NCBI RefSeq assembly: GCF_002159495.1
Contig: NZ_NFIT01000005.1
Location: 62,001 to 126,000, forward strand
Direction of reading: 5' to 3'
Origin: Olsenella sp. An293
GTDB lineage: Bacteria > Actinomycetota > Coriobacteriia > Coriobacteriales > Atopobiaceae
Length of the DNA: 64,000 bases
In this document: positions 50,056-58,181 of the stretch, piece by piece
Position numbering within the stretch: position 1 is the first letter of the stretch
How the letters are laid out: each line of letters starts with the position of its first letter
The notes under the pieces: generated by a model
Database searches by the model: none
What the model saw: only the letters and a program-made list of their open reading frames with translations
What the model was told of the DNA's origin: nothing
Program-made: the position numbers and the translations under genes

Positions 50056-51570
50056 CTACGCCTGGCGATAGTGCGCGAAGAAGTCCGCAAGATCCGTCAT
50101 CGCCTCGCGCAGAACCTCCATGCGCGGGAGGTAGACGATGCGGAAGTGATCGGGCTCCGGCCAGTTGAAGCCGCCGCCGCGCGTGATCAGGATGCGCTTC
50201 TCGTGCAGCAGATCAAGGGCGAACTGCTCGTCATCGGTGATGTTGAACTTCTTCACGTCGATCTTGGGGAAGATGTAGAACGCCGCCTTTGGCTTGACCG
50301 CCGTGATGCCGTCGATGGCGTTGAGCGCCTCGTAGACGTAGTTGCGCTGCTCGTAGACGCGCCCGCCCGGCTCGACGTAGCGCTCCACGCTCTGATAGCC
50401 GCCGAGCGCCGTCTGGACGATGGACTGCGCCGGCACGTTGGAGCACAGGCGCATGTTGGAGAGCATATTGATGCCGTAGATGAAGTCGCGCATGCAGCGC
50501 TTGTTGCCGGAGAGGACCATCCAGCCGATGCGATAGCCGGCGACCATGTGGGACTTGGAAAGGCCGGAGAACGTGACGCACGGCAGATCAGGTGCGAGGG
50601 AGGCGATGGAGATGTGCTCGTGGCCGTCCATGCACAGACGGTCGTAGATCTCGTCCGAGAAGATCATGAGCTGGTGGCGCCGCGCGATATCCACGATCTG
50701 CTCGAGCACCTCGCGCGGATAGACCGCGCCGGTGGGGTTGTTGGGGTTGATGATGACGATGGCCTTGGTGTTGCTCGTGACCTTGGCCTCCATGTCCGCG
50801 AGGTCGGGCGTCCACTCGGCCTGCTCGTCGCAGAGGTAGTGCACCGGGGTGCCGCCCGCGAGCGTGGCGCACGCGGTCCAGAGCGGGTAGTCGGGGCTCG
50901 GGATCAGAATCTCGTCGCCGGTGTCGAGCAGCGCGTTCATGCAGAGCTGGATGAGCTCGGAGACGCCGTTGCCCGTGTAGATGCCGTCCATGCTCACGTT
51001 GGGCAGATGCTTGATCTGCGCGTACTGCATGATGGCCTTGCGCGCGGAGAAGAGGCCGCGGGAGTCCGAGTATCCCTCGCAGTCGGGCAGCTGCTGGCGC
51101 ATGTCGTGCACGACCTCGTCGGGCGTGCGGAAGCCAAAGGGCGCGGGGTTGCCGATGTTGAGCTTGAGGATGCGCAGGCCCTCGTCCTCCATGCGGGCCG
51201 CCTCGTCGGCCACCGGGCCGCGGACGTCGTAGAGGACGTTGTCGAGCTTGTTGGACTTCTTGAACTCACGCATAGTGGCGCTCCTTTTTGTGGACGTGCT
51301 GGCAGAGGGGGTCGTGGGGGCGGTCTCAGGCCGCGCGGAAGCTCGCGCGCCGTCTGCCGTGGCAAGCCACGTCTCCGGGACGCCCAAGATGTCCGCCAGC
51401 AGGCGAAGCGTCGCCGCACGCGGGACGACCTTACCGCTCACGTATTGGCTGACCTGGCTTTTTCCCAGGCGCTCGCCACGCTGCGCCGCAGCGTGGATGA
51501 GGTCGGCCTGCTTGAGGTTCTTCTCGCCCATCGCCCGCCGAAGGCGGTCCGCAAAGGTCTCCTGGAGCAT
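50056..51570 (-). CDS. XRE-type HTH domain fused to AlaA-like aminotransferase
   Basis: This 504-residue protein has residues 1-75 as a Cro/C1-type helix-turn-helix ('KQADLIHAAAQRGERLGKSQ', 'VSQYVSGKVVPRAATLRLLA', 'ILGVPETWL'). A Pro/Thr/Ser linker (76-99) follows. From Met100 it is a full AlaA-type glutamate-pyruvate aminotransferase ('NIGNPAPFGF', 'INPNNPTGAVY', 'SDEIY', PLP Lys339 in 'SGLSKSHMVAG'). An AAGGAG ribosome site within the linker precedes the ATG of Met100 (51273), so a stand-alone 405-residue enzyme may also be made. Four ATTGAACT boxes lie upstream. It probably links alanine metabolism to self-regulation. Confidence 0.88.
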   Translation of the reverse strand: MLQETFADRLRRAMGEKNLKQADLIHAAAQRGERLGKSQVSQYVSGKVVPRAATLRLLADILGVPETWLATADGARASARPETAPTTPSASTSTKRSATMREFKKSNKLDNVLYDVRGPVADEAARMEDEGLRILKLNIGNPAPFGFRTPDEVVHDMRQQLPDCEGYSDSRGLFSARKAIMQYAQIKHLPNVSMDGIYTGNGVSELIQLCMNALLDTGDEILIPSPDYPLWTACATLAGGTPVHYLCDEQAEWTPDLADMEAKVTSNTKAIVIINPNNPTGAVYPREVLEQIVDIARRHQLMIFSDEIYDRLCMDGHEHISIASLAPDLPCVTFSGLSKSHMVAGYRIGWMVLSGNKRCMRDFIYGINMLSNMRLCSNVPAQSIVQTALGGYQSVERYVEPGGRVYEQRNYVYEALNAIDGITAVKPKAAFYIFPKIDVKKFNITDDEQFALDLLHEKRILITRGGGFNWPEPDHFRIVYLPRMEVLREAMTDLADFFAHYRQA

Positions 51571-51582
51571 CCGGCCTCCCGT

Positions 51583-51662
51583 AGTTCAATTCTGGCAACA
51601 AGATTGAACTTCTCCTGCAACAAGTTCAATATCGACACTCTATCACAGATTTAAATTGAACT
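51583..51662. promoter_or_regulatory. Four ATTGAACT operator boxes between the HTH-AlaA and nth genes
   Basis: AGTTCAAT (51583-51590), ATTGAACT (51603-51610), AGTTCAAT (51623-51630) and ATTGAACT (51655-51662) alternate in orientation, 20, 20 and 32 bases apart. TTGTTGC-like pieces lie between. The last box adjoins a possible nth promoter (TTGGAA 51663-51668, TATCAT 51685-51690). The natural candidate to bind them is the HTH domain encoded 13 bases away. Confidence 0.65.
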
Positions 51663-51717
51663 TTGGAATAACTTCTGAACGCCGTATCATCGTCGCAGGA
51701 CGTCCCGAGGAGGATCG

Positions 51718-52380
51718 ATGCCCAGAGAGACCAAGCAGGCCAAGATCGACCGCGCCGTCGAGGTGTGCCGACGCCTTGACGAAAAGTACGGCCCGGTCGA
51801 GTGCTTTCTCGACCACGCGAGCCCCTTCCGCCTGACCATTGCCGTCCTGCTTTCCGCACAGACCACCGACGCCCAGGTCAACAAGGTGACGCCGGCGCTC
51901 TTCGAGCGCTTCCCCACGCCCGAGGCCATGGCCGCCGCCTCGCCCGCCGAGGTGGCAGAGTACATACACAGCCTCGGCTTCTATAAGTCGAAGGCGCGCC
52001 ACTGCGTCGAGTGCGCCCAGATGATCGTCTCCGAGTTTGGCGGGGAGGTCCCACACACGATGGAGGAGCTCACGCGCCTGCCCGGCGTGGGGCGCAAGAC
52101 CGCCAACATCGTGATGAACGTGGGCTTTGGCATCGTCGAGGGCATCGCGGTGGACACGCACGTCAACCGCATCGCTCACCGCCTTGCGCTCTCGCCCAAG
52201 ACGCACGAGAAGGAGCCGCTCAAGACCGAGCAAGACCTGCTCAAGCTGCTGCCGCGAGAGCTCTGGGGGCCGGTTAACCACCAGTGGATCAAGCACGGGC
52301 GCGACACCTGCTCGGCGCGCGCGCCCAAGTGCGACGGCTGCGTCCTCGAGGACATCTGCCCGAGCGCCCACCGCTGCTAG
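51718..52380 (+). CDS. nth: Endonuclease III
   Basis: This 220-residue DNA glycosylase/AP lyase repairs oxidised pyrimidines. The helix-hairpin-helix 'LPGVGRKTAN' has catalytic Lys127; Asp146 lies in 'VDTHVNR'. The 4Fe-4S ligands are Cys198, Cys205, Cys208 and Cys214 (C-x6-C-x2-C-x5-C). All key residues are present. ATG 51718 follows GAGGAGGA. It is divergent from the HTH-aminotransferase gene and convergent with the UvrA-like gene, separated by the largest palindrome in the window. Confidence 0.96.
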   Translation: MPRETKQAKIDRAVEVCRRLDEKYGPVECFLDHASPFRLTIAVLLSAQTTDAQVNKVTPALFERFPTPEAMAAASPAEVAEYIHSLGFYKSKARHCVECAQMIVSEFGGEVPHTMEELTRLPGVGRKTANIVMNVGFGIVEGIAVDTHVNRIAHRLALSPKTHEKEPLKTEQDLLKLLPRELWGPVNHQWIKHGRDTCSARAPKCDGCVLEDICPSAHRC

Positions 52381-52381
52381 G

Positions 52382-52540
52382 GCTATCTGTAAATTGGGGA
52401 CAGGCTTTCTGCTAATTGGGGACGTGTTATTTCGTGCAGACCGTTTGGGACAGGTTTGATGGACAAACCTGTCCCAAACGGTCTGCACGAAATAACACGT
52501 CCCCAATTAGCAGAAAGCCTGTCCCCAATTTACAGATAGC
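52382..52540. repeat. 77-base-arm perfect palindrome, ATTGGGGAC family
   Basis: The arms 52382-52458 and 52464-52540 are perfect reverse complements over 77 bases with a 5-base loop (ATGGA). Each arm is modular: CTGTAAATTGGGGAC, AGGCTTTCTGCT, AATTGGGGACGTG, TTATTTCGTGCAGACC and GTTTGGGACAGG. The right arm contains the last codons and TAA of the UvrA-like gene; the left arm carries the mirror copy beside nth. Related elements are at 31.15, 8.24 and 19.18 kb. Confidence 0.98.
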
Positions 52541-55034
52541 GGCCCGTGACGCTCTGCTCGCATGCCGCGACCTGCTCGGGCGTGCCTGCGCACACAATGC
52601 GGCCTCCCGCATCGCCCCCTCCGGGCCCCATGTCGATGACCCAGTCGGCGGCGGCGATCATGTCCAGGTCGTGTTCGATCACCACGACCGTGGCGCCGTT
52701 GTCGATGAGCCGCTGCAGCACGCCGAGCAGCACCTCCACGTCGAGCGGGTGCAGCCCGATCGTGGGCTCGTCAAAGACGAAGAGCGCGTCGGCCTGGTTG
52801 CGCGTGAGCTCGCTCGCGAGCTTGAGGCGTTGGGCCTCGCCGCCCGAGAGCGCCGGCGTGGCCTCGCCCAGCGTGAGGTAGCCGAGGCCTAGGTCGTGCA
52901 GGACCTCGAGCTTGGCCTTCGCCGATCGAAGACCCGTCTCCGCCAGCACCTCGCGCGCCTGGTCGACGGTATAGGACAGCAGCTCGGGCAGGCTCACGTC
53001 ACCCGACAGCCTAACCTCCCATGCCTCGCGGCCGTAGCGTGCGCCGCCGCAGTCCGGGCACGGGATGTCCACGTCCGGAAGAAACTGCACGTCAAGCGAG
53101 ATCTGCCCCGTGCCGTCGCACGTGGGACAGCGCAGCGACCCGGTGTTATACGAGAACGCCCCCGCCTTGAAGCCGCGCTCGCGCGCCTCTGGGAGCTTGG
53201 CGTAGGCGCGTCGCAGGTCGTCGAGGACGCCGGAGTAGGTCGCCACCGTCGAGCGCACGTTGGCGCCGATGGGCGTCGCGTCGATGAGGTTGGCTCGGCG
53301 CAGACCCGCGGTGTCAACGGAGCGCACGTGAGCCGGCAGCGCCTCCCCTACGATGGCGGCGCGCAGGCCGGGCACCAGGCTCTCCAGCACGAGCGTCGTC
53401 TTCCCCGAGCCCGAGACGCCCGTCACCGCCGTGAGGCGCCCCCGCGGGATCTCCACCGAGAGCGGGCGCACGGTGTGGATGGCATCGGTCTCAATCCGAA
53501 GGGCGCCCGTCGAGAAGACCTCGCTCGCCGCCACCCGCTCCCGGGCGCGCACCTGCCGGGCGCCGGAGAGGAAGGGGCCGATTCGCGACTCCGGGCTCTT
53601 CTCGACCTCCGCGACGCTGCCCTGGACTATGACGCGCCCGCCATCGGCACCCGAGCCCGGGCCGATCTCCACGAGATGGTCCGCATGGCGCAGCACGCGC
53701 ACGTCGTGGTCGACCAGCACGACGGAGTTGCCGTCCGCAAGCAGGTCGTCCACCACGCCGAGAAGTCCCTCCACATTGGAGGGATGAAGGCCGATCGAGG
53801 GCTCGTCCAGCACATAGAGCACGCCCGTGGTCCGATTGCGCACGGCACGGGCGAGCTGGACGCGCTGGCGCTCGCCCGTGGAGAGCGTCGAGCTCGCCCG
53901 ATCGAGCGAGAGGTAGCCCAGACCCAGCTGCTGGAGGCGACAGATGGGCTCGTCGGTCTCCGCGCAGATTGTCCGGGCCATCTCGCGCAGGTCGTCCGGA
54001 ACAAGCTGCGGCACCGTGGGCACCCACGTCGCGAGCTCATCGAGCGTCAGCGCCGTCGCATCCGCGAGGTTCATGCCGTCGATCTCGGGCCCGCGCGCCG
54101 CCGCCGAGAGGCGCGTGCCGCCGCAGTCCGGGCACACGTCCTCGCGAAGGAACCGCGCCACGCGCGCCAAGCCCTTCTCGTCCTTTGCCTTGGAGAGCGC
54201 GTTCTTCACCGTGTTCACCGCGCTGTAGTAGGTAAAGTCCATCTCGGCGAAGGACTCGCCCTTCTTGGCCCTGTAAAGGATGTGCCGCTTCTCCATGGGC
54301 CCGTGGAAGACAATCTCGCGTTCCTCGGGCGTGAGCTGGTTGAACGGCACGTCGGTGCGCACCCCAAAGGAGCCGCAGACCTGCTTCATGAGGTCCCACA
54401 TGAGCGAGCCCCACGGCAGGACCGCCCCGTCGTCGATGGAGATGCTCTCGTCGGGCACGAGCGAGGCCTCGTCGACGGTGCGGACGACGCCGGTGCCCCC
54501 GCAGGTGGCACAGGCACCGCCGCTGTTGAAGGCGAGATCCTCCGCGCCCGGCCCCATGAACTCGACGCCGCAAACGGGGCAGCGCGTGGCGCGCCCGAGC
54601 GCCACGTCCATGCTCGGCGGCACGCGGTGCCCGTTGGGGCACACGTGACTACCGAGACGCGAGAAAAGAAGGCGCAGGTAGTTGAGGAGCTCGGTAGAGG
54701 TGCCAAAGGTCGAGTGCACGCCGGGCACAGCAGGACGCTGCCGCAGGGCAAGTGCCGCCGGAACGTGCAGCACCTCGTCCACCGTGGCGCGGCCCGTCTG
54801 GGCGATGCGCCGCCGCGTGTAGGTGGAGAGCGCGTCCAGGTAGCGGCGCGACCCCTCCGCATAGAGCGTGCCCAGCGCGAGCGAGCTCTTTCCCGAGCCG
54901 GAGACGCCGGCGATCCCCACGAGCTCGTTCAGGGGGATGTCCACGTCGACGTCCTTGAGGTTGTGGACGCGGGCGCCCCGCACCTCGATGTGGTCCGGGG
55001 CGGGACGGGGCGCCGTCAGGGCGCGCGGGGGCAT
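52530..55034 (-). CDS. UvrA-like ABC protein (class II, UvrA2)
   Basis: This 834-residue ABC ATPase pair of the UvrA family is shorter than canonical UvrA (about 950). It shows two Walker A motifs ('[16 protein letters not shown]', '[16 protein letters not shown]'), two signatures ('[15 protein letters not shown]', '[15 protein letters not shown]') and zinc-finger Cys pairs ('CPDCGGTRL'; 'CPTCDGTG' with 'CPDCGGARY'). UvrA2 proteins lack much of the UvrB-binding domain and are tied to DNA-damage or drug tolerance. It starts one base after the deformylase-like stop, so the two are coupled. Confidence 0.9.
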   Translation of the reverse strand: MPPRALTAPRPAPDHIEVRGARVHNLKDVDVDIPLNELVGIAGVSGSGKSSLALGTLYAEGSRRYLDALSTYTRRRIAQTGRATVDEVLHVPAALALRQRPAVPGVHSTFGTSTELLNYLRLLFSRLGSHVCPNGHRVPPSMDVALGRATRCPVCGVEFMGPGAEDLAFNSGGACATCGGTGVVRTVDEASLVPDESISIDDGAVLPWGSLMWDLMKQVCGSFGVRTDVPFNQLTPEEREIVFHGPMEKRHILYRAKKGESFAEMDFTYYSAVNTVKNALSKAKDEKGLARVARFLREDVCPDCGGTRLSAAARGPEIDGMNLADATALTLDELATWVPTVPQLVPDDLREMARTICAETDEPICRLQQLGLGYLSLDRASSTLSTGERQRVQLARAVRNRTTGVLYVLDEPSIGLHPSNVEGLLGVVDDLLADGNSVVLVDHDVRVLRHADHLVEIGPGSGADGGRVIVQGSVAEVEKSPESRIGPFLSGARQVRARERVAASEVFSTGALRIETDAIHTVRPLSVEIPRGRLTAVTGVSGSGKTTLVLESLVPGLRAAIVGEALPAHVRSVDTAGLRRANLIDATPIGANVRSTVATYSGVLDDLRRAYAKLPEARERGFKAGAFSYNTGSLRCPTCDGTGQISLDVQFLPDVDIPCPDCGGARYGREAWEVRLSGDVSLPELLSYTVDQAREVLAETGLRSAKAKLEVLHDLGLGYLTLGEATPALSGGEAQRLKLASELTRNQADALFVFDEPTIGLHPLDVEVLLGVLQRLIDNGATVVVIEHDLDMIAAADWVIDMGPGGGDAGGRIVCAGTPEQVAACEQSVTGRYL

Positions 55035-55035
55035 G

Positions 55036-55455
55036 CTAGACCAGCTTGCCCTTGCAGTGATCGACCATGTGCTGGATCATCTGGGCAGTCCAGCCCACGT
55101 AGTCGCGACGACGGGCCCTGAGCTGGCCGTCGACGAGCTCGTCGAAGGACACCTTGATCTTGGCGAAGCGTGTGACCTTGGAGACCTCCTCGTGCGTGAG
55201 GCAGCTCTCCTCGACCTTGGCGCCGCCCAGGCCCATGAGGACCTTGGGGTTGTACATGACGTGGACCTCGTCCTTGTCGTCCTGGAAGGCGATGATGGCC
55301 TTGGTCACGCCGATCTGGTTGGCGGCCAGGCAGACCGCGTCGTCGATGGCGGCAAGCGTGTCAACGAGGTCCTGAGCGACCGGGGCGTCCTCAGCGGTCG
55401 CGAGCTCGCACGGGGTGGAGAGGATGGCGTCGTCGTGCACCAGGTCCTTGATCAT
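55036..55455 (-). CDS. Peptide-deformylase-like protein lacking the catalytic Glu
   Basis: This 139-residue protein has the deformylase fold: motif 1 '[10 protein letters not shown]' (GxGLAAxQ variant), motif 2 'EESCLTHE' (metal Cys) and motif 3 'QHMVDHC' in place of HExxH. The two His of motif 3 are kept but the catalytic Glu is Met. It may bind metal without deformylating, or act on something else. ATG 55455 follows AAGGGA and is preferred over 55476, which has no ribosome site. It is coupled to the UvrA-like gene downstream. Confidence 0.82.
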   Translation of the reverse strand: MIKDLVHDDAILSTPCELATAEDAPVAQDLVDTLAAIDDAVCLAANQIGVTKAIIAFQDDKDEVHVMYNPKVLMGLGGAKVEESCLTHEEVSKVTRFAKIKVSFDELVDGQLRARRRDYVGWTAQMIQHMVDHCKGKLV

Positions 55456-55542
55456 GAGAATCCCTTCGAACTTCATGTGCGGTTTTGCTGCTCACGATAG
55501 TATAGCCATGTCACCCAGACACGTCGCCGCATGCACTTTTGC

Positions 55543-55760
55543 CCTTCAAGCCATAACTGGGGTCTGCGGAAAACAAAACACGCCTTCAATCCATGAGGTT
55601 TTGGCCCTTTCGGACAAGAAAAGTTTATGAGGGCCAACTCTTATCTGGGAAAACGCTGCCGATGCCGCGAGATGCCACCCCTCTTGAGGCTAAATCCCAT
55701 GGATCGAAGGCACGTTTTGTTCTCGGCAAGCCAGTAATATGGACTTAAGACCAGTTTTGC
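55543..55760. repeat. Four-box inverted repeat, CCTTCAATCCAT family, copy C
   Basis: Boxes: CCTTCAAGCCAT (55543-55554), CCTTCAATCCAT (55583-55594), inverted ATGGATCGAAGG (55699-55710) and the degenerate ATGGACTTAAG (55739-55749). Spacing is 40 bases on each side, as in copy B. ACAAAAC lies between boxes in the left arm and GTTTTGT in the right. Inside, TTGGCCCT and AGGGCCAA (near 55601 and 55629) form a smaller hairpin. It lies between divergent genes. Confidence 0.83.
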
Positions 55761-55797
55761 AACCCGCCCAGTGCCCCTCAATACGAAGCGAGGTCCC

Positions 55798-56373
55798 ATG
55801 TTCAACGTCGTGCTCGTGACGCCGGAGATTCCGGCGAACACGGGAAACATCGGGCGCACCTGCGTGGTCACGGGGTCTCGTCTTCACCTCGTGTGCCCGC
55901 TTGGATTCTCCCTGGACGAGAGGTCGCTGCACCGAGCGGGGCTCGGATACTGGGAGAGTCTCGATGTCACGGTACATGAGAGCTGGGACGCGTTTCTTGA
56001 CGTCGTGGGACCGGACGCGCGCCTGCACCTGCTCACCAAGAAGGCCAAGCGCGCCTACGCCGAGGTCAGCTATCGGGACGGCGACTACCTCGTCTTTGGC
56101 TGCGAGAGCGTGGGGCTTCCCGAGGGGCTGCTGGCTGCGCACGCAGACCGCTGCGAGCGCATCCCCATGCTGCCCGACGCTGCCTCGCTCGAGAACGCCC
56201 AAAGCTGGGGTGCGTCGGATGAGCGCTGCGACCACGCCGCGCTTCTTGCCCAAGACGTCTGCGGCAACTTCGTGAACCCAGAGGACTACCGCATCAGCGC
56301 GCTCAATCTCTCCAACGCCGCGGCCATCGTGCTCTACGAGGCCCTGCGCCAGACCGGTTTTCAAGGAATGTGA
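55798..56373 (+). CDS. trmL: tRNA (cytidine/uridine-34 2'-O) methyltransferase TrmL-like (SPOUT)
   Basis: This 191-residue SPOUT methylase methylates the wobble ribose of tRNA-Leu. Motifs are 'TPEIPANTGNIGRTC', 'LVCPLGFSLDERSLHRAGLGY', 'LVFGCESVGLPEGLL' and the C-terminal 'RISALNLSNAAAIVLYEALRQ' (knot region). Between the last two there is an extra stretch of about 35 residues ('DAASLENAQSWGASDERCDH') not usual in TrmL, which is normally near 155-160 residues. ATG 55798 follows GAGG. It is followed six bases later by a GNAT gene. Confidence 0.9.
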   Translation: MFNVVLVTPEIPANTGNIGRTCVVTGSRLHLVCPLGFSLDERSLHRAGLGYWESLDVTVHESWDAFLDVVGPDARLHLLTKKAKRAYAEVSYRDGDYLVFGCESVGLPEGLLAAHADRCERIPMLPDAASLENAQSWGASDERCDHAALLAQDVCGNFVNPEDYRISALNLSNAAAIVLYEALRQTGFQGM

Positions 56374-56379
56374 GAGCTC

Positions 56380-56820
56380 ATGACCAGTTGCCACACCGTC
56401 GCCGAGCGCGCCCCCGAGCTCATCGACCAGCTCACCCGCGTGTGGGAGCGCTCCGTGCGCGCCACGCACACGTTTCTCTCCGAGGCGGAGATCGCCGAGA
56501 TCAAGCCGTTCGTCCCGCAGGCGCTCGCAGGCGTGGAGACGCTCGTCACTGCCGAGAAGGACGACGCGCCCGTGGGCTTCATGGGCGTGGAGGGCGGCCG
56601 TTTGGAGATGCTCTTCCTCGACCCGGAGGCACGCGGCCAGGGCCTCGGCCGACAGCTCCTCGAGCACGGCATCGAGCGCCTCGGCGTGAGCGAGCTCACC
56701 GTCAACGAGCAGAACCCGCAGGCCGTGGGCTTCTACGAGCACCTGGGCTTCTCCGCGTATCGGCGCACGGAGACGGACGAGGAGGGTCGCCCCTACCCGC
56801 TGCTCTATATGCATCTGTAG
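56380..56820 (+). CDS. GNAT-family N-acetyltransferase
   Basis: This 146-residue acetyltransferase has the CoA-binding loop 'LDPEARGQGLGRQLLEHGI' (Q/R-x-x-G-x-G/A) and the C-terminal 'VNEQNPQAVGFYEHLGFSAY', typical of YjaB-type GNATs. The acceptor is unknown. It starts six bases after trmL and is probably in its operon. A palindrome of the CCAAACTCCACACGTGG family follows. Confidence 0.9.
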   Translation: MTSCHTVAERAPELIDQLTRVWERSVRATHTFLSEAEIAEIKPFVPQALAGVETLVTAEKDDAPVGFMGVEGGRLEMLFLDPEARGQGLGRQLLEHGIERLGVSELTVNEQNPQAVGFYEHLGFSAYRRTETDEEGRPYPLLYMHL

Positions 56821-56868
56821 GCCAAGGGCCCGCCGCCCCCGGCGCTCGTCGTCACCCGTCCCTCTCGG

Positions 56869-57002
56869 CCCAAACTCCACACGTGGTGTCTCTTTTTCTT
56901 TCCAGGTCGCAAAACAACTGGTCTTTCTTCGCGGATAAGCCGAGAAGAACCACCACGTGTGGAGTTTGGGACCGAGAAACGTGTGGAGTTTGGGACCGAG
57001 AA
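56869..57002. repeat. Palindrome CCCAAACTCCACACGTGGTG, copy 1
   Basis: CCCAAACTCCACACGTGGTG (56869-56888) pairs perfectly with 56951-56970 (20 bases). A second direct copy of ACGTGTGGAGTTTGGGACCG follows at once (56979 onward). TCTCGG before the left arm and CCGAGA after the right arm extend the symmetry. It lies between convergent genes. Copy 2 is at 63.86 kb. Confidence 0.88.
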
Positions 57003-57017
57003 GGGCGGGCGCGCTCG

Positions 57018-57602
57018 TCACGCTCGGCTGAGAAACGTATCGAGCGCGGCGAGGCCGGCGGACAGGCGCTCGGCGACGTGCCGCATGTGATTGCCGGGGC
57101 CGAGCGTCACATCCACCGCGCAGCCGTGCTCGCGCAGGATGTCCGCGCAGGCGGCGAGGTCCTCCTCGACGTGGCGAAACGGCAGTCCCGCGCGCTTCTC
57201 CTTCTTCCCCACCGAGAAGTACGCGTAGCGCCCGGAGCCCTCCGGCGCGTTCGCGCGCAGCCAGTCGACCCAGCCCTCGTACCAGACGGAACCCGAGAGG
57301 CACGCGCACGCCGAAAGACGCGGCTCGCGCGCGAACGCGTAGAGCGCGAAGAGCCCGCCGAGCGAGTAGCCACAGATGGCATGGGGTCCGGGCGCCCGGT
57401 CGAGCTGCTCGGCGAGCGAGGCGAGCGTCTCGTCCGCATGGCCGCCAAAATCCCTCTCACCCGGGCGCAGCGAAGGCGCGGGCCACGGCGTGAGCGCATC
57501 GCCCCAGTCCGCAACCGGCACGCTCACTGCGCGCGACCGCAGCCCCTTGGCCGCCTCCGCCACGGGAAGCGGGTGCTCTGATGAATCGATGACGTAGATC
57601 AC
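57018..57602 (-). CDS. Esterase-like alpha/beta hydrolase
   Basis: This 194-residue hydrolase is of the esterase D/BesA-like group: nucleophile elbow 'CGYSLGGLFALYAF' with its Ser, a following 'SGSVWYEGWVDWL', and 'GPGNHMRHV' with the likely catalytic His. Such proteins cleave small esters or siderophores. It starts with GTG 57602 behind AAGGAG. The gene stands alone. The substrate is unknown. Confidence 0.82.
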   Translation of the reverse strand: MIYVIDSSEHPLPVAEAAKGLRSRAVSVPVADWGDALTPWPAPSLRPGERDFGGHADETLASLAEQLDRAPGPHAICGYSLGGLFALYAFAREPRLSACACLSGSVWYEGWVDWLRANAPEGSGRYAYFSVGKKEKRAGLPFRHVEEDLAACADILREHGCAVDVTLGPGNHMRHVAERLSAGLAALDTFLSRA

Positions 57603-57680
57603 GCAGCTCCTTCGCTCAAGCGGCCAGGCCCATTGTCGCAGAGACTCCGCCGGAACTTTTCCAGATTCCCTCTTGTGCTG

Positions 57681-57719
57681 TGTATAGGTGTGTATATACT
57701 GTACTTACCGGGTATACAC
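57681..57719. promoter_or_regulatory. Operator-like TGTATA repeats before the GntR gene
   Basis: GTGTATA (57690-57696) and TATACAC (57713-57719) form an inverted repeat 16 bases apart; another TGTATA lies at 57681. The stretch is AT-rich in a GC-rich region and lies about 50 bases before the GntR start. It is a likely promoter with GntR sites. Confidence 0.5.
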
Positions 57720-57769
57720 GGTTGGCTCGTGGGAGACGTCCTGGCGAGCCGGCACGGAAGGACGACGGC

Positions 57770-58138
57770 TTGGACATCATCATCTCGAACTCGAGCGGCA
57801 AGCCCATCTACGAGCAGATCACGGACCAAATCAAGACTGCGATCGTCAAGGGCGAGCTCAAGGAGGGCGAGCAGCTCCCCTCGATCCGGGCACTCGCCAA
57901 CAGCCTGCGCGTGAGCGCGATCACCACCAAGCGCGCCTACGCGGACCTGGAGGCAACGGGGCTCATCGAGACGGTGCAGGGCAAGGGCAGCTTCGTCGCC
58001 GGCGGAAACGCCGACCTCATCCGCGAGGAGCAGCTACGAGAGGTCGAGGACCTCATGGCCCGGGCGGTCGAGCGCGGCCGCGCAATGGGCCTCACGAACG
58101 ACGAGCTCTCCGAGATGCTCGCCCTGGTACTGGAATGA
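57770..58138 (+). CDS. GntR-family regulator, YtrA subfamily
   Basis: This 122-residue short GntR regulator has the N-terminal winged helix 'PIYEQITDQIKTAIVKGELK', 'LPSIRALANSLRVSAITTKR' and 'AYADLEATGLIETVQGKGSF', plus a short helical tail. YtrA-type regulators control adjacent ABC transporters, and the ABC genes follow here. The start is a TTG at 57770 behind GGAAGGA. A short palindrome separates it from the ATPase gene. Confidence 0.9.
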   Translation: MDIIISNSSGKPIYEQITDQIKTAIVKGELKEGEQLPSIRALANSLRVSAITTKRAYADLEATGLIETVQGKGSFVAGGNADLIREEQLREVEDLMARAVERGRAMGLTNDELSEMLALVLE

Positions 58139-58167
58139 TGATGAAAAGGGACTGTCCCTTTTCATCA
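58139..58167. repeat. Intra-operon palindrome TGATGAAAAGGGAC-t-GTCCCTTTTCATCA
   Basis: TGATGAAAAGGGAC (58139-58152), one base, and GTCCCTTTTCATCA (58154-58167) form perfect 14-base arms. It starts one base after the GntR stop and ends 14 bases before the ATPase start. It has the same layout and GGGAC-t-GTCCC core as the palindrome inside the ECF operon. Confidence 0.9.
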
Positions 58168-58181
58168 GGAAGGACGTCACC

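Noticed and set aside
52382-52540. Treating the long palindromes as plain rho-independent terminators
   Set aside because: Many have no T-run, several lie between divergent or inside same-strand genes, and some gaps already hold a separate normal terminator. Termination may be one function, but it does not explain the shared modules and arm perfection.
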